From a bacterium (GTDB taxonomy: Bacteria; Chloroflexota; Dormibacteria; UBA8260; Bog-877): a stretch of 5,384 bases of DNA. Location of the stretch: positions 1 through 5,384 of the forward strand of contig JAKABA010000254.1 of assembly GCA_021802115.1 (NCBI GenBank), read 5' to 3'. Both the position numbers and the translations under genes were made by a program. Position 1 is the first letter of the stretch. Each line of letters starts with the position of its first letter. Below, piece after piece: positions 1-5,384 of the stretch. The notes beneath the pieces are model-generated. The model was not told the origin of the DNA. It ran no database searches and saw nothing but the letters and a program-made list of their open reading frames with translations.

Positions 1-67
1 CGATGGCCGCGTCCGGCGCGGAAGGGAGGTTACCCTGGCTATCACGTCCGAGCGCCGGGAAACCCGG

Positions 68-127
68 TGGTGCCAGCAGTGGGAGTCGAACCCACACGAG
101 CTTGCGCTCAACGGTTTTTGAGACCGT
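68..127 (-). tRNA. Truncated tRNA-Leu (anticodon CAA), 3' half only
   Basis: Read on the minus strand, this segment folds as the 3' part of a class II tRNA. The anticodon arm is ACGGT / CTCAAAA / ACCGT, with anticodon CAA at 120-118, which reads UUG leucine codons. The long variable arm is GAGC-GCAA-GCTC (109-98). The T arm is GTGGG-TTCGACT-CCCAC (95-79). The acceptor 3' strand is TGCTGGC, followed by discriminator A and an encoded CCA (70-68). The long variable arm with anticodon CAA identifies leucine. No GCCAGCA acceptor 5' strand and no D arm occur in the bases beyond 127, so this is not an intact tRNA. It is best read as the displaced 3' half left when an element integrated into the gene. 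The reconstituted full tRNA should lie at the other end of the element, to the right and on the same strand. Confidence 0.88.
111..127. other. Probable attachment-site core (anticodon arm)
   Basis: The anticodon arm is a perfect 5-bp inverted repeat (ACGGT...ACCGT) around a 7-nt loop. This is the geometry of a tyrosine recombinase core: inverted core-binding sites flanking a 7-bp strand-exchange region. Similarity to a tRNA stops just beyond this arm, on the side facing the integrase gene. Known tRNA-targeting integrases often recombine in the anticodon loop, so I infer that crossover occurs here. With only one junction in the window, the exact identity block shared by both ends cannot be measured. 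It may extend over the whole 68-127 segment. Confidence 0.6.
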
Positions 128-143
128 CTCCAGGCCACTTTCT

Positions 144-171
144 AGGCCCAGCGAAGGCACCTGGTGGGCCT
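144..171. repeat. 7-bp inverted repeat in the attachment region
   Basis: AGGCCCA (144-150) and TGGGCCT (165-171) are perfect inverted repeats separated by 14 bases. They lie between the tRNA fragment and the integrase gene. They could be an accessory-protein or integrase-arm site. A terminator is less likely because only a short mixed pyrimidine run follows the stem on the plus strand and none follows it on the minus strand. The function is unassigned. Confidence 0.4.
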
Positions 172-240
172 TCTCGAATTGAGTTCGCGCGGAGTTCCCC
201 ACGGCCGTGTCGGGTGGCGTAAACTGGGGGAAATCCCGGT

Positions 241-260
241 TGGCATCAGAAGTGGCATCA
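241..260 (+). repeat. Tandem TGGCATCA repeats, candidate integrase arm-type sites
   Basis: TGGCATCA occurs at 241-248 and again at 253-260, a 12-bp period that is close to one helical turn. The pair sits 45-64 bases before the integrase start and about 115-135 bases from the tRNA anticodon arm. Short direct repeats at this distance from the core are typical of arm-type binding sites, which are contacted by the N-terminal domain of tyrosine integrases. A possible -10 element, TAAACT (220-225), lies just upstream without a clear -35. If it is real, the repeats would overlap the transcription start and allow autoregulation. The assignment as arm sites is inference from position and spacing. Confidence 0.5.
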
Positions 261-292
261 TCGCAGCAGCGGTCTGGGGAACCGTTGGGCTT

Positions 293-298
293 GGGAGG
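293..298 (+). promoter_or_regulatory. Shine-Dalgarno of the integrase gene
   Basis: GGGAGG lies six bases upstream of the GTG at 305. This site decides the start. The upstream in-frame ATG at 164 has no comparable ribosome binding site, and the 47 residues it would add do not look like integrase sequence. Confidence 0.75.
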
Positions 299-304
299 CA
301 GCTC

Positions 305-1453
305 GTGGCGGGCAGACGGGCGAACGGATCGGGCAGCGTGGGCAAGCTCGCGGACGGTCGCTGGCAGGCTCGCTACACGGTCCGCGATGAGGGCGGCCAG
401 CCCATCCGGCGTGCGGTGTATGCCCGAACCCGGGCTGAGGTCGAGGCCAGGTTAGTGGCGGCCCTCCACGACCGTAACCTCGGGATGGCCTCGGCTAGGC
501 GGGGGAGAGGCCCCACGGTGGCCTCGTACGCGGAGCGGTGGCTCACGGTCCACAAGGTGCGGTTGCGGCAGAGCACCGCCATCCGCTATGAGGAACTGGT
601 CGGCAAGCACGTGGTGCCAATCCTGGGCCGACTGCCGCTGGCCCGGCTGCAGATCAGCCATGTCAACGACCTGGTGACCAGGAAGCTCCAAGAGGGGCTC
701 GCTCCCAGGACGGTCCACCACGTGCGCGCGGTCCTGCGGACCATGCTCAACTCGGCCCTGAGAGAGGGCTATGTGCAGCGCAACGTGGCCGCCCTGGCCG
801 ACCCTCCCGCCGTTCCCCACGTCGAGCGCACCGCCGTCACGGCCGAACTGGCCCGGCGGCTCCTAGAGCTGGCCGCTCATGACCGGGATGGCCCGCTCTG
901 GACCTTGGCCCTGACGACCGGTGCGCGGCTGGGCGAGCTGCTGGCGCTTCGCTGGGCCGACTTCGACGAGAGCGCCCGGACCTTGCGGATCGCCCGAAGC
1001 TCTCGCCGCATAAGGGGCAGGGTCGTCGTCACCGACACCAAGACCCCGCGCTCGCGGCGAGTGCTGGCTTTGCCGCCGCAGGCCACCGCGGCCCTCGCCC
1101 GCCAGCGGGCGGCACAGGCGGGAGACCGGCTCCGAGCCGGAGCCGCCTGGGCCGACGATGAGGGGCTGATCTTCACCCGCGCGGACGGCCGTCCGCGCGA
1201 CCCCACGGGCGCCGGACCCCACCTCAAGACAGCGTGCGCGCGGGCAGGTCTGCCCGCCTTGGGCTTCCACGATCTCCGGCACGGGCTGGCATCGCTGCTC
1301 AGCTCCGAGGGGATCGCTCCGACCGACGTGCAGGCGCAGCTCGGGCACTCGACCGTCACGACGACCCTCGGCATCTACACGCACTCGCTTCCCGGCTCAG
1401 CCCGCCACGTCGCCGACGTGGTGGAGGGCCTCCTGGCCGAGCCGCCGGGATGA
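305..1453 (+). CDS. int: Tyrosine recombinase / phage-type site-specific integrase
   Basis: This 382-aa protein is predicted to catalyse integration and excision at the neighbouring tRNA-Leu site by cutting and rejoining DNA through a covalent phosphotyrosine. Residues about 6-60 form an AP2-like arm-binding domain (GSGSVGKLADGRWQARY). Residues about 70-168 form the helical SAM-like core-binding domain. Residues about 175-382 form the catalytic domain. All catalytic residues are visible: R208 in TTGARLGEL, K246 in the beta-hairpin TDTKTPRS, H322 and R325 in FHDLRH, H348 in QLGHST and nucleophile Y358 in GIYTH. The length is normal for the family, so the enzyme looks complete and active. The GTG start is chosen for its Shine-Dalgarno sequence and because homology-like sequence begins there. 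The stop codon overlaps the next start (ATGA), which implies cotranscription and translational coupling. The gene reads away from the tRNA fragment into the element. Confidence 0.95.
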   Translation: MAGRRANGSGSVGKLADGRWQARYTVRDEGGQPIRRAVYARTRAEVEARLVAALHDRNLGMASARRGRGPTVASYAERWLTVHKVRLRQSTAIRYEELVGKHVVPILGRLPLARLQISHVNDLVTRKLQEGLAPRTVHHVRAVLRTMLNSALREGYVQRNVAALADPPAVPHVERTAVTAELARRLLELAAHDRDGPLWTLALTTGARLGELLALRWADFDESARTLRIARSSRRIRGRVVVTDTKTPRSRRVLALPPQATAALARQRAAQAGDRLRAGAAWADDEGLIFTRADGRPRDPTGAGPHLKTACARAGLPALGFHDLRHGLASLLSSEGIAPTDVQAQLGHSTVTTTLGIYTHSLPGSARHVADVVEGLLAEPPG

Positions 1454-2556
1454 GGGGCGGCCTGTCGTCGGCCGAGGTCGCCAAATGGGCGGTCGCACTG
1501 GGTGCCCATTCAGGCGTCGCTCTGGAGGCCGATCAATCGCCGGCGAGGGCGGTCGCGGACACCGGGATTTCCACCGAACCTGCAACACATGCGCCAGCGG
1601 CTGGTCTGCCGCCCGCCAGGGTTCATGCGCATTGCGCAGCCCTCAATCCGCCTCTCTCGCGGCGCACGTTGCAGCGGGCGATCGCGCAGGGCCTTGTAGA
1701 GCATCCGAAGACGCGGGGCCGGGGGCGGGGGAAGGAACGCCTGGTCGAATACCCGCCTGCCGTGCTGGCCCAGCTCGATGGTCTCGCCGCAGCGAGGGGG
1801 GAGACGCGCAATCCGGCCAAGATCCGGCTGCGCATCTGGTGGCGTGGTGGGCCGGTCGGAGCCCCGCCCGCCGTCCGAGGCGCCCTCTACAGGCGCGTCC
1901 GGGAGGACTGGGATGCGGCGCTCCGGTCGATGCAGCCTTGGCCGGAGCTGCGGGGCGTTCCCGCAGAGAGCCCCGAACTGCTAGCCATGGAGGAAGCGGC
2001 TGGGCGGGTCCGGGGGCTGCGCCGGGCCTCGGGCATTCGCCCGCCTAGGGTTGCGGGGACCTGGCTCTGGGCGCAGACCTCTGCTGCGGTAGCGGCAGGC
2101 CGCCACGGCCTCTTGGTGACTTCCGGCGGTGCGGCGACCCCTATCGGCAAGGCGCTGGTCGAGACGGTGGGGCGTTCGCTGGTCGCGGCTGCCGTCATCT
2201 CGGGCGGGCTGGAAGCGGGGGACTTCGTTGCGCGGGCGTCCGCCAGCCCCCGGGCGGTGGCCACCTTCGCCGGGGCCATCGGCCGGGAGATGGATCGCTG
2301 GACCAGGGCTCCCATCGGGGAGATGCCCGAGGCCGACGCGGAGGCGGCTCGAACTCGCCTGCGTGAGGCGCGCGAGCAAATCGCGAGGGTCAATGCGGAG
2401 GCCGACCGGCTCGCGGTGGCCCGGCCGCCACTGCCGAACCTCGACCGACTGGGCGTCGGCCGGGAACCACTCGTGACAGCCCTCTTTGTTGTCGCTGCAT
2501 TTGGAGCTGAGTGGCTCCGCCAGGCGTGGTGCGCGGAGCAGCAGGCCTCGGCCTGA
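1450..2556 (+). CDS. MerR-like HTH protein of unknown function, coupled to the integrase
   Basis: I do not recognise this 368-aa protein as a named family. Residues about 68-115 resemble a MerR-type winged helix-turn-helix: LSRRTLQRAIAQGLV, then a basic RGRGRGK wing and a YPPAVLAQLDGL segment. The segment KIRLRIWWRGGPV (about 124-136) follows, and such a Trp-rich stretch after the HTH also fits MerR-like proteins. Residues 20-65 are Ala/Pro-rich and probably flexible. Residues about 205-275 are small-residue-rich helices. Residues 292-325 are charged and probably helical, perhaps coiled coil. The C-terminus has a short hydrophobic patch (LVTALFVVAAF) too short to call a membrane segment. The ATG at 1450 is chosen because it overlaps the integrase stop as ATGA, implying coupling. 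The open frame upstream to 1234 lies inside the integrase gene and is ignored. The position suggests a regulator of int or a directionality factor, but at 368 aa it is far larger than usual excisionases. That role is inference. Confidence 0.72.
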   Translation: MRGGLSSAEVAKWAVALGAHSGVALEADQSPARAVADTGISTEPATHAPAAGLPPARVHAHCAALNPPLSRRTLQRAIAQGLVEHPKTRGRGRGKERLVEYPPAVLAQLDGLAAARGETRNPAKIRLRIWWRGGPVGAPPAVRGALYRRVREDWDAALRSMQPWPELRGVPAESPELLAMEEAAGRVRGLRRASGIRPPRVAGTWLWAQTSAAVAAGRHGLLVTSGGAATPIGKALVETVGRSLVAAAVISGGLEAGDFVARASASPRAVATFAGAIGREMDRWTRAPIGEMPEADAEAARTRLREAREQIARVNAEADRLAVARPPLPNLDRLGVGREPLVTALFVVAAFGAEWLRQAWCAEQQASA

Positions 2557-2646
2557 GGTGACCGCCTAACCCAACCGGCTGCCCCTCCCAGGCGTAGACG
2601 GCCACCGGATCGGCGTGGTCCCCCCGCAAGCCCGGAGGTGCTTCAC

Positions 2647-2680
2647 GGCGCTTGCCCCGGGTTCGCGTTTAGAAAGCGCC
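2647..2680. promoter_or_regulatory. 7-bp inverted repeat, candidate operator
   Basis: GGCGCTT (2647-2653) and AAGCGCC (2674-2680) are perfect inverted repeats with 20 bases between them. They lie 47-80 bases upstream of the HTH gene start, in the only sizeable intergenic gap of the window. The position fits an operator for the Cro/C1-type protein encoded next. The spacing is wider than a standard phage operator, so it could instead be two half-sites of a looping or dimer-of-dimers arrangement. No convincing -35/-10 pair could be assigned around it. Confidence 0.35.
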
Positions 2681-2713
2681 ACGGATCGTGTCGAAATTCC
2701 CCGACTGCCCCCG

Positions 2714-2730
2714 CCATGCTGCGGGCATGG
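2714..2730. promoter_or_regulatory. 6-bp inverted repeat across the HTH start codon
   Basis: CCATGC (2714-2719) and GCATGG (2725-2730) pair perfectly around a 5-base spacer, and the ATG of the HTH gene (2727) lies inside the right arm. As DNA this is a compact 17-bp dyad of the size bound by Cro/C1-type dimers. As RNA it would sequester the start codon in a hairpin. Either would give feedback control of the HTH gene and of the downstream ATPase. Function is inferred from position only. Confidence 0.4.
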
Positions 2731-3065
2731 ACATTGCGGCGCCCTTTCACCACGCGGGGACCGTGACCATCGATGACGCTGCGCTGAGTGCCGCCATGGC
2801 GATGCGGGGCCTTGACCAGATGGGCTTGGCCCGGCTCTCCGGTCTCTCGGATGCCACGATCTCGAAGGCGCTTCATCGCCGACGGATCACCGGCCCGACC
2901 TTCGCGCGGATTGCCGAAGCCCTCGCCTCCGCCCCGGTCGTCGAGCTAGAGGGGGCCGAGCGGCTGCTGGCCAGACCCGGCGCCGGAGACAGCATGGCCG
3001 CCCCCGCCCGGGAAGCGGGAGCGGCCGGATGGGGAGGCCACCGTGACCGGCCGCCCCCAGGCTGA
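2727..3065 (+). CDS. Cro/C1-type (XRE) helix-turn-helix regulator
   Basis: This 112-aa protein carries a Cro/C1-type HTH at about residues 17-68. It contains MGLARLSGLSDATISKAL (32-49), the scanning and recognition helices, then a TFARIAEAL helix (58-66). This pattern is typical of lambda-repressor-like DNA-binding proteins. The last 30 or so residues are Ala/Gly/Pro-rich and likely disordered. The start is uncertain: ATG 2727 is preferred, GTG 2688 would add 13 residues, and neither has a clear Shine-Dalgarno sequence. A leaderless or hairpin-controlled start is therefore possible. The 3' end overlaps the next gene by 23 bases in another frame, so both are probably one transcript. The likely role is a switch controlling the replication gene and perhaps the integrase cluster. 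Repressor versus activator cannot be told. Confidence 0.82.
   Translation: MDIAAPFHHAGTVTIDDAALSAAMAMRGLDQMGLARLSGLSDATISKALHRRRITGPTFARIAEALASAPVVELEGAERLLARPGAGDSMAAPAREAGAAGWGGHRDRPPPG
3031..3037 (+). promoter_or_regulatory. Shine-Dalgarno of the DUF927 ATPase gene, inside the HTH gene
   Basis: GGGGAGG lies five bases upstream of the GTG at 3043 and inside the coding sequence of the HTH gene. It fixes the start of the large downstream frame, whose first ATG (3487) would remove the conserved entry into the DUF927 domain. Confidence 0.7.
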
Positions 3066-5384
3066 GTCTACCCACGACGGACCCGCCGGGGTAGAGCAGC
3101 CGCGAGGGCGGCCACCCACGCAACGGAGGCTGGTCGGCGGGCTCATCCGGGCCGCACTCGACGCGCTCAACGATCCTGGCGACGCGCGCATTGCCGCCGC
3201 CCTGGGGTCCCTGGAGGCGCAGGACTTCGGGCATTCGGACCACCGCCAGATCGTCGCGGGCCTCAAGCGTCTGCTGAATGAGGGCCGCTTGGACGCCGTC
3301 GTCCGTGCTGGTCTCCTGGCTCGGGAGCTGGTGCTCCAGGAGGAGGAGCTGGGGAAGCTCGCCAGCGGTGGGATCGGCCTGGACGCGCTCCTGCCGGCCG
3401 CTGTTGCGTTCGGGAAGAGAGCAGTGGCCAAGGGGCGACCCGCGCGCCGCACCCCTGCGCCCGGCTGGCGCGATGGCCCGTACTTCATGGACCCGGAGCG
3501 GGGCACTTTCCGCGGGACCGAGGGCGATGCCAAGCAGCTCGCCAACTTCACGGCCGTCATCACACGCAAGAGCGTCGATGACGACGGCGATCCCGACGCC
3601 GAGCGAGCGTCTGGGGAAGAGCTGCAGGCCATTCGGTACCACCTAGAGATCCGCCAGGGCAAGCGGGATGCCTCGCTGGAGGTGACCGCGGCAGAGTTCC
3701 CGTACATGAGGTGGCCCGCCCGGGTCGCCCTCCTCGACCTCTCGGTTTCGGCCGGAACCGCGGTCAAAGACCAGTTCCGGGAGGCCATCGAGGTGATCTC
3801 AGGTAATCACGCACGTGAGGTGGCGGAGGGCGGCGACGGCCGGATTCCCCGCAGTACCCGCTACGTGCACACCGGCTGGACCAAGCTCGACGGCTGTTTC
3901 ACGTACCTAACCGCCGGAGGGGGAATCGGCGCCTCCGGGCGGCGCGGGGACGTGGAGGTCCGCCTGGCACCGGAGCTGAAGGGCTACCGGCTGCCCGTGC
4001 CGCCCGAGGGTGAGGATGCCGTGGCCGCCGTCCGCGCCAGCATCGGCCTGCTTGGTCTCGCCCCTCGGCGGCTCATGGTGCCGCTGCTGGGCGCTGTCTA
4101 CCGCGCCCTTCTGGGTCCAGGGGACTTCACGGTCCACCTCTACGGGTCCACTGGCCGTTTCAAGACCGAGCTGGCGAAGCTCGCCCTGGCCCACTTCCAG
4201 GATTGCCAGGACTCGCGCGATCTGAAGCCGATCCCCTGGAACTCGACCGACAACGCGATCGAGGCGCTCCTGCACCAGACCAAGGACTCGATCGCCGTGC
4301 TCGACGACCTCCTCCCGGCGGGCCTTGATGAGAGCGAGCGGCGCCGTCAGCTCAGCACCGCGGCGCGCGTGTTCCGAGCCCAAGGAAACCAAGGCGGCCG
4401 GAGCCGACTGCGCTCCGACACCTCGGGGCGCCCGCCGAAGGATCCCCGTGGCTTGGCGCTCTCCACCGGCGAGGAATTGCTGCGTGGCCTGTCCGGGATA
4501 GCCCGGGCCTGGGTGGTCGAGCAGAAAGAGGGCGACGTGACCTCCGCTGGGCTGACTACGGCGCAGGTGGCGGCGCCCCTCTACTCCCGGGCCGTCTCAG
4601 GGTACATTCGGTGGCTCGCGCCGCAAATGGCCGAGATGCCCGAGCGGATCCGCCGGGAGCGCACCGAACTTCGGGAGGCTTACCCGGCAAGTCACGGCCG
4701 CACCTCCGAGATCGCGGCCCACCTGGAGTTGGGCTGGAAGGTGTGGCTGGAGTTCGCCGTGGAGTGCGGAGCCATTGACGATGACCGCTTCTCGGAAGTG
4801 CGAGAGCTGGTGCGGGAGGCACTGCAGGAGGGATGCGGCGACCAGATCGAGGAACAGGGCGAGGCCGACCCGGTGAGGATGTTCCAGCAGGCCCTTCGCT
4901 CGGCCATCGCCAGTGGCCGGAACTACCTGGAAGGTACTGGAGGCCAGTGGCCCCCAGACCCCGGCTCATGGGGTTATGTCAAACGGCCGGGCAGCGAGTC
5001 CGAGGAGTGGGAGCCCGCCAACCGCCAAGGGCGGCTCGGCTGGCTCTGTGACAACAACCTCTACCTGTTGCCTGAGCCCGCGTACAAGGCGGCGGCCGAG
5101 CAGATCCCCGGTGGTCTGGGGATTGGCCAGGCGGCGCTCAACCGGCGTCTCCGCGAAGCTGGCGCGCTGGCCTCGACCGGCGAGGGTAGGCATATCCCCT
5201 CACGTGCGCCGCGGGAGCTGGACCAATCCCGACCCCGCGTCCTGCATTTCCCCCTCTCGTTTCTTGTGGGACCAGTGGGACCAGTGGGACCAGACCAGGC
5301 AACGGAGGTAGATGCGAGTTCAGACGGCGCCCCTGTGGCTCCACCGGCCCGGTCCCACTTCCCGGGCCCAAGTGGGACCAGTGG
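3043..5384 (+). CDS. DUF927-type P-loop ATPase, probable replication helicase/initiator (3' truncated by window)
   Basis: The frame stays open from GTG 3043 to the window edge, giving at least 780 residues without a stop. Residues 1-146 are an N-terminal helical region; the part around DFGHSDHRQIVAGLKRLLNEG (approximately 68-88) faintly resembles the DnaB N-terminal domain. Residues about 147-330 hold the DUF927 front half, with YFMDPERG, LANFTAVITRK, MRWPARVALLDLSVSAG and YVHTGWTKLDG...YLTAGGGIG. The P-loop part follows: Walker A GSTGRFKT (368-375, with K374 and T375) and Walker B IAVLDD (417-422). A sensor-like LALSTGEELLRG (471-482) comes next. The C-terminal winged-helix-like segment (about 685-745, LYLLPEPAYKAAAEQ to RVLHFPLSFL) is followed by a GPVGPVGP tail encoded by 9-bp repeats. 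DUF927 proteins occur on plasmids and prophage-like elements and are treated as helicase-like P-loop NTPases. A replication role here is inferred from this context. Confidence 0.87.
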   Translation, partial: MTGRPQAESTHDGPAGVEQPRGRPPTQRRLVGGLIRAALDALNDPGDARIAAALGSLEAQDFGHSDHRQIVAGLKRLLNEGRLDAVVRAGLLARELVLQEEELGKLASGGIGLDALLPAAVAFGKRAVAKGRPARRTPAPGWRDGPYFMDPERGTFRGTEGDAKQLANFTAVITRKSVDDDGDPDAERASGEELQAIRYHLEIRQGKRDASLEVTAAEFPYMRWPARVALLDLSVSAGTAVKDQFREAIEVISGNHAREVAEGGDGRIPRSTRYVHTGWTKLDGCFTYLTAGGGIGASGRRGDVEVRLAPELKGYRLPVPPEGEDAVAAVRASIGLLGLAPRRLMVPLLGAVYRALLGPGDFTVHLYGSTGRFKTELAKLALAHFQDCQDSRDLKPIPWNSTDNAIEALLHQTKDSIAVLDDLLPAGLDESERRRQLSTAARVFRAQGNQGGRSRLRSDTSGRPPKDPRGLALSTGEELLRGLSGIARAWVVEQKEGDVTSAGLTTAQVAAPLYSRAVSGYIRWLAPQMAEMPERIRRERTELREAYPASHGRTSEIAAHLELGWKVWLEFAVECGAIDDDRFSEVRELVREALQEGCGDQIEEQGEADPVRMFQQALRSAIASGRNYLEGTGGQWPPDPGSWGYVKRPGSESEEWEPANRQGRLGWLCDNNLYLLPEPAYKAAAEQIPGGLGIGQAALNRRLREAGALASTGEGRHIPSRAPRELDQSRPRVLHFPLSFLVGPVGPVGPDQATEVDASSDGAPVAPPARSHFPGPSGTS
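5266..5292 (+). repeat. Three tandem GTGGGACCA repeats (iteron-like)
   Basis: GTGGGACCA is repeated perfectly three times (5266-5274, 5275-5283, 5284-5292), followed by a partial copy, GACCA. The unit is nine bases, so it is also read in frame as repeated Gly-Pro-Val in the tail of the ATPase. A further copy at 5372-5380 and the start of another at 5381 show that the motif recurs after an 80-base interval. Directly repeated sites at the end of a replication-type gene suggest initiator-binding iterons. A simple coding repeat remains possible. Confidence 0.85.
5351..5379. repeat. Perfect 10-bp inverted repeat built on the same unit
   Basis: GGTCCCACTT (5351-5360) and AAGTGGGACC (5370-5379) pair perfectly around a 9-base GC spacer, CCCGGGCCC. 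The left arm is an inverted copy of the GTGGGACC unit seen in the tandem array, so the same site is present in both orientations. The structure would form a strong hairpin in single-stranded DNA or RNA. It lies inside the still-open ATPase frame and has no T tract, so it is not a typical terminator. More copies are expected past the window edge. Confidence 0.75.

Noticed and set aside
55..67. Hairpin CCGGG-AAA-CCCGG directly after the tRNA CCA end
   Set aside because: A 5-bp stem with a 3-base loop and no T tract is too weak to call a terminator in GC-rich DNA.
144..171. Rho-independent terminator for either the tRNA or an upstream gene
   Set aside because: The stem is only 7 bp with a 14-base loop and no real T tract on either strand.
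68..180. Intact tRNA-Leu interrupted by a group I intron
   Set aside because: Bacterial tRNA-Leu introns interrupt the anticodon loop, but here the loop and both stem strands are continuous. What is missing is the D arm and acceptor 5' strand, and an integrase gene follows instead of intron structure.
164..304. Upstream in-frame ATG start that would add 47 residues to the integrase
   Set aside because: No ribosome binding site precedes it, the added residues do not resemble integrase sequence, and the GTG at 305 has GGGAGG at ideal spacing. The region is better explained as attachment and regulatory DNA.
863..1384. Minus-strand open frames of 165-173 codons opposite the integrase
   Set aside because: The integrase on the plus strand has all its catalytic residues, and the antisense translations have low-complexity composition and no recognisable motif.
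1234..1449. Extension of the second gene upstream into the integrase gene
   Set aside because: It would overlap the integrase catalytic domain in another frame over 200 bases and reads as Arg/Ala-rich shadow sequence. The ATGA start at 1450 is the natural one.
1485..2048. Plus-strand 187-codon frame within the second gene
   Set aside because: It is a Gly/Ala/Arg-rich frame-shifted shadow. The frame beginning at 1450 is longer, stays open to 2556 and carries an HTH-like segment.
2946..3788. Minus-strand open frame of 280 codons, with another of 251 codons at 2887-3642
   Set aside because: Both are Arg/Ser/Pro-rich antisense shadows of the HTH and DUF927 genes, which show clear conserved motifs on the plus strand. 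High GC content makes long antisense frames common.
5266..5384. CRISPR array or collagen-like protein repeat
   Set aside because: The units are 9 bp without spacers, so it is not CRISPR. Only a few Gly-Pro-Val triplets are encoded, too few for a collagen-like domain.

Overview
The window is GC-rich, uses GTG starts behind strong Shine-Dalgarno sequences, and its genes overlap or couple tightly. That points to a high-GC bacterium, most likely an actinomycete or another high-GC soil phylum such as Chloroflexota or Dormibacterota; the phylum cannot be fixed from sequence alone. The content is the left end of a site-specifically integrated mobile element (an integrative element, satellite or prophage-like plasmid) sitting at a tRNA-Leu(CAA) gene.

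Layout, left to right. Positions 1-67 are probably host flank. Positions 68-127 (minus strand) hold only the 3' half of a tRNA-Leu: anticodon arm, long variable arm, T arm, acceptor 3' strand and encoded CCA. The D arm and 5' acceptor strand are missing, as expected at an attachment junction. Positions 128-304 form a short regulatory/attachment region with a 7-bp inverted repeat and two TGGCATCA direct repeats. A complete tyrosine recombinase follows (305-1453). An ATGA overlap joins it to a 368-aa protein with a MerR-like winged-helix segment and otherwise unknown function (1450-2556). A 170-bp intergenic region with two inverted repeats then precedes a small Cro/C1-type HTH gene (2727-3065). 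The end of that gene overlaps the start of a large P-loop ATPase gene of the DUF927 type (3043 to beyond the window end, at least 780 codons). The 3' part of the ATPase gene carries 9-bp GTGGGACCA direct repeats and a perfect 10-bp inverted repeat made from the same unit.

Proposed working (inference): the integrase and its coupled partner govern integration, excision or their control at the tRNA-Leu anticodon loop. The HTH protein is likely the switch for the replication operon. The DUF927 ATPase is the likely replication helicase or initiator, and the repeats near the end of its gene are a candidate origin inside the coding sequence, as in the lambda O gene. No relaxase, capsid, terminase, toxin or defence gene is visible, but the right part of the element lies outside the window.
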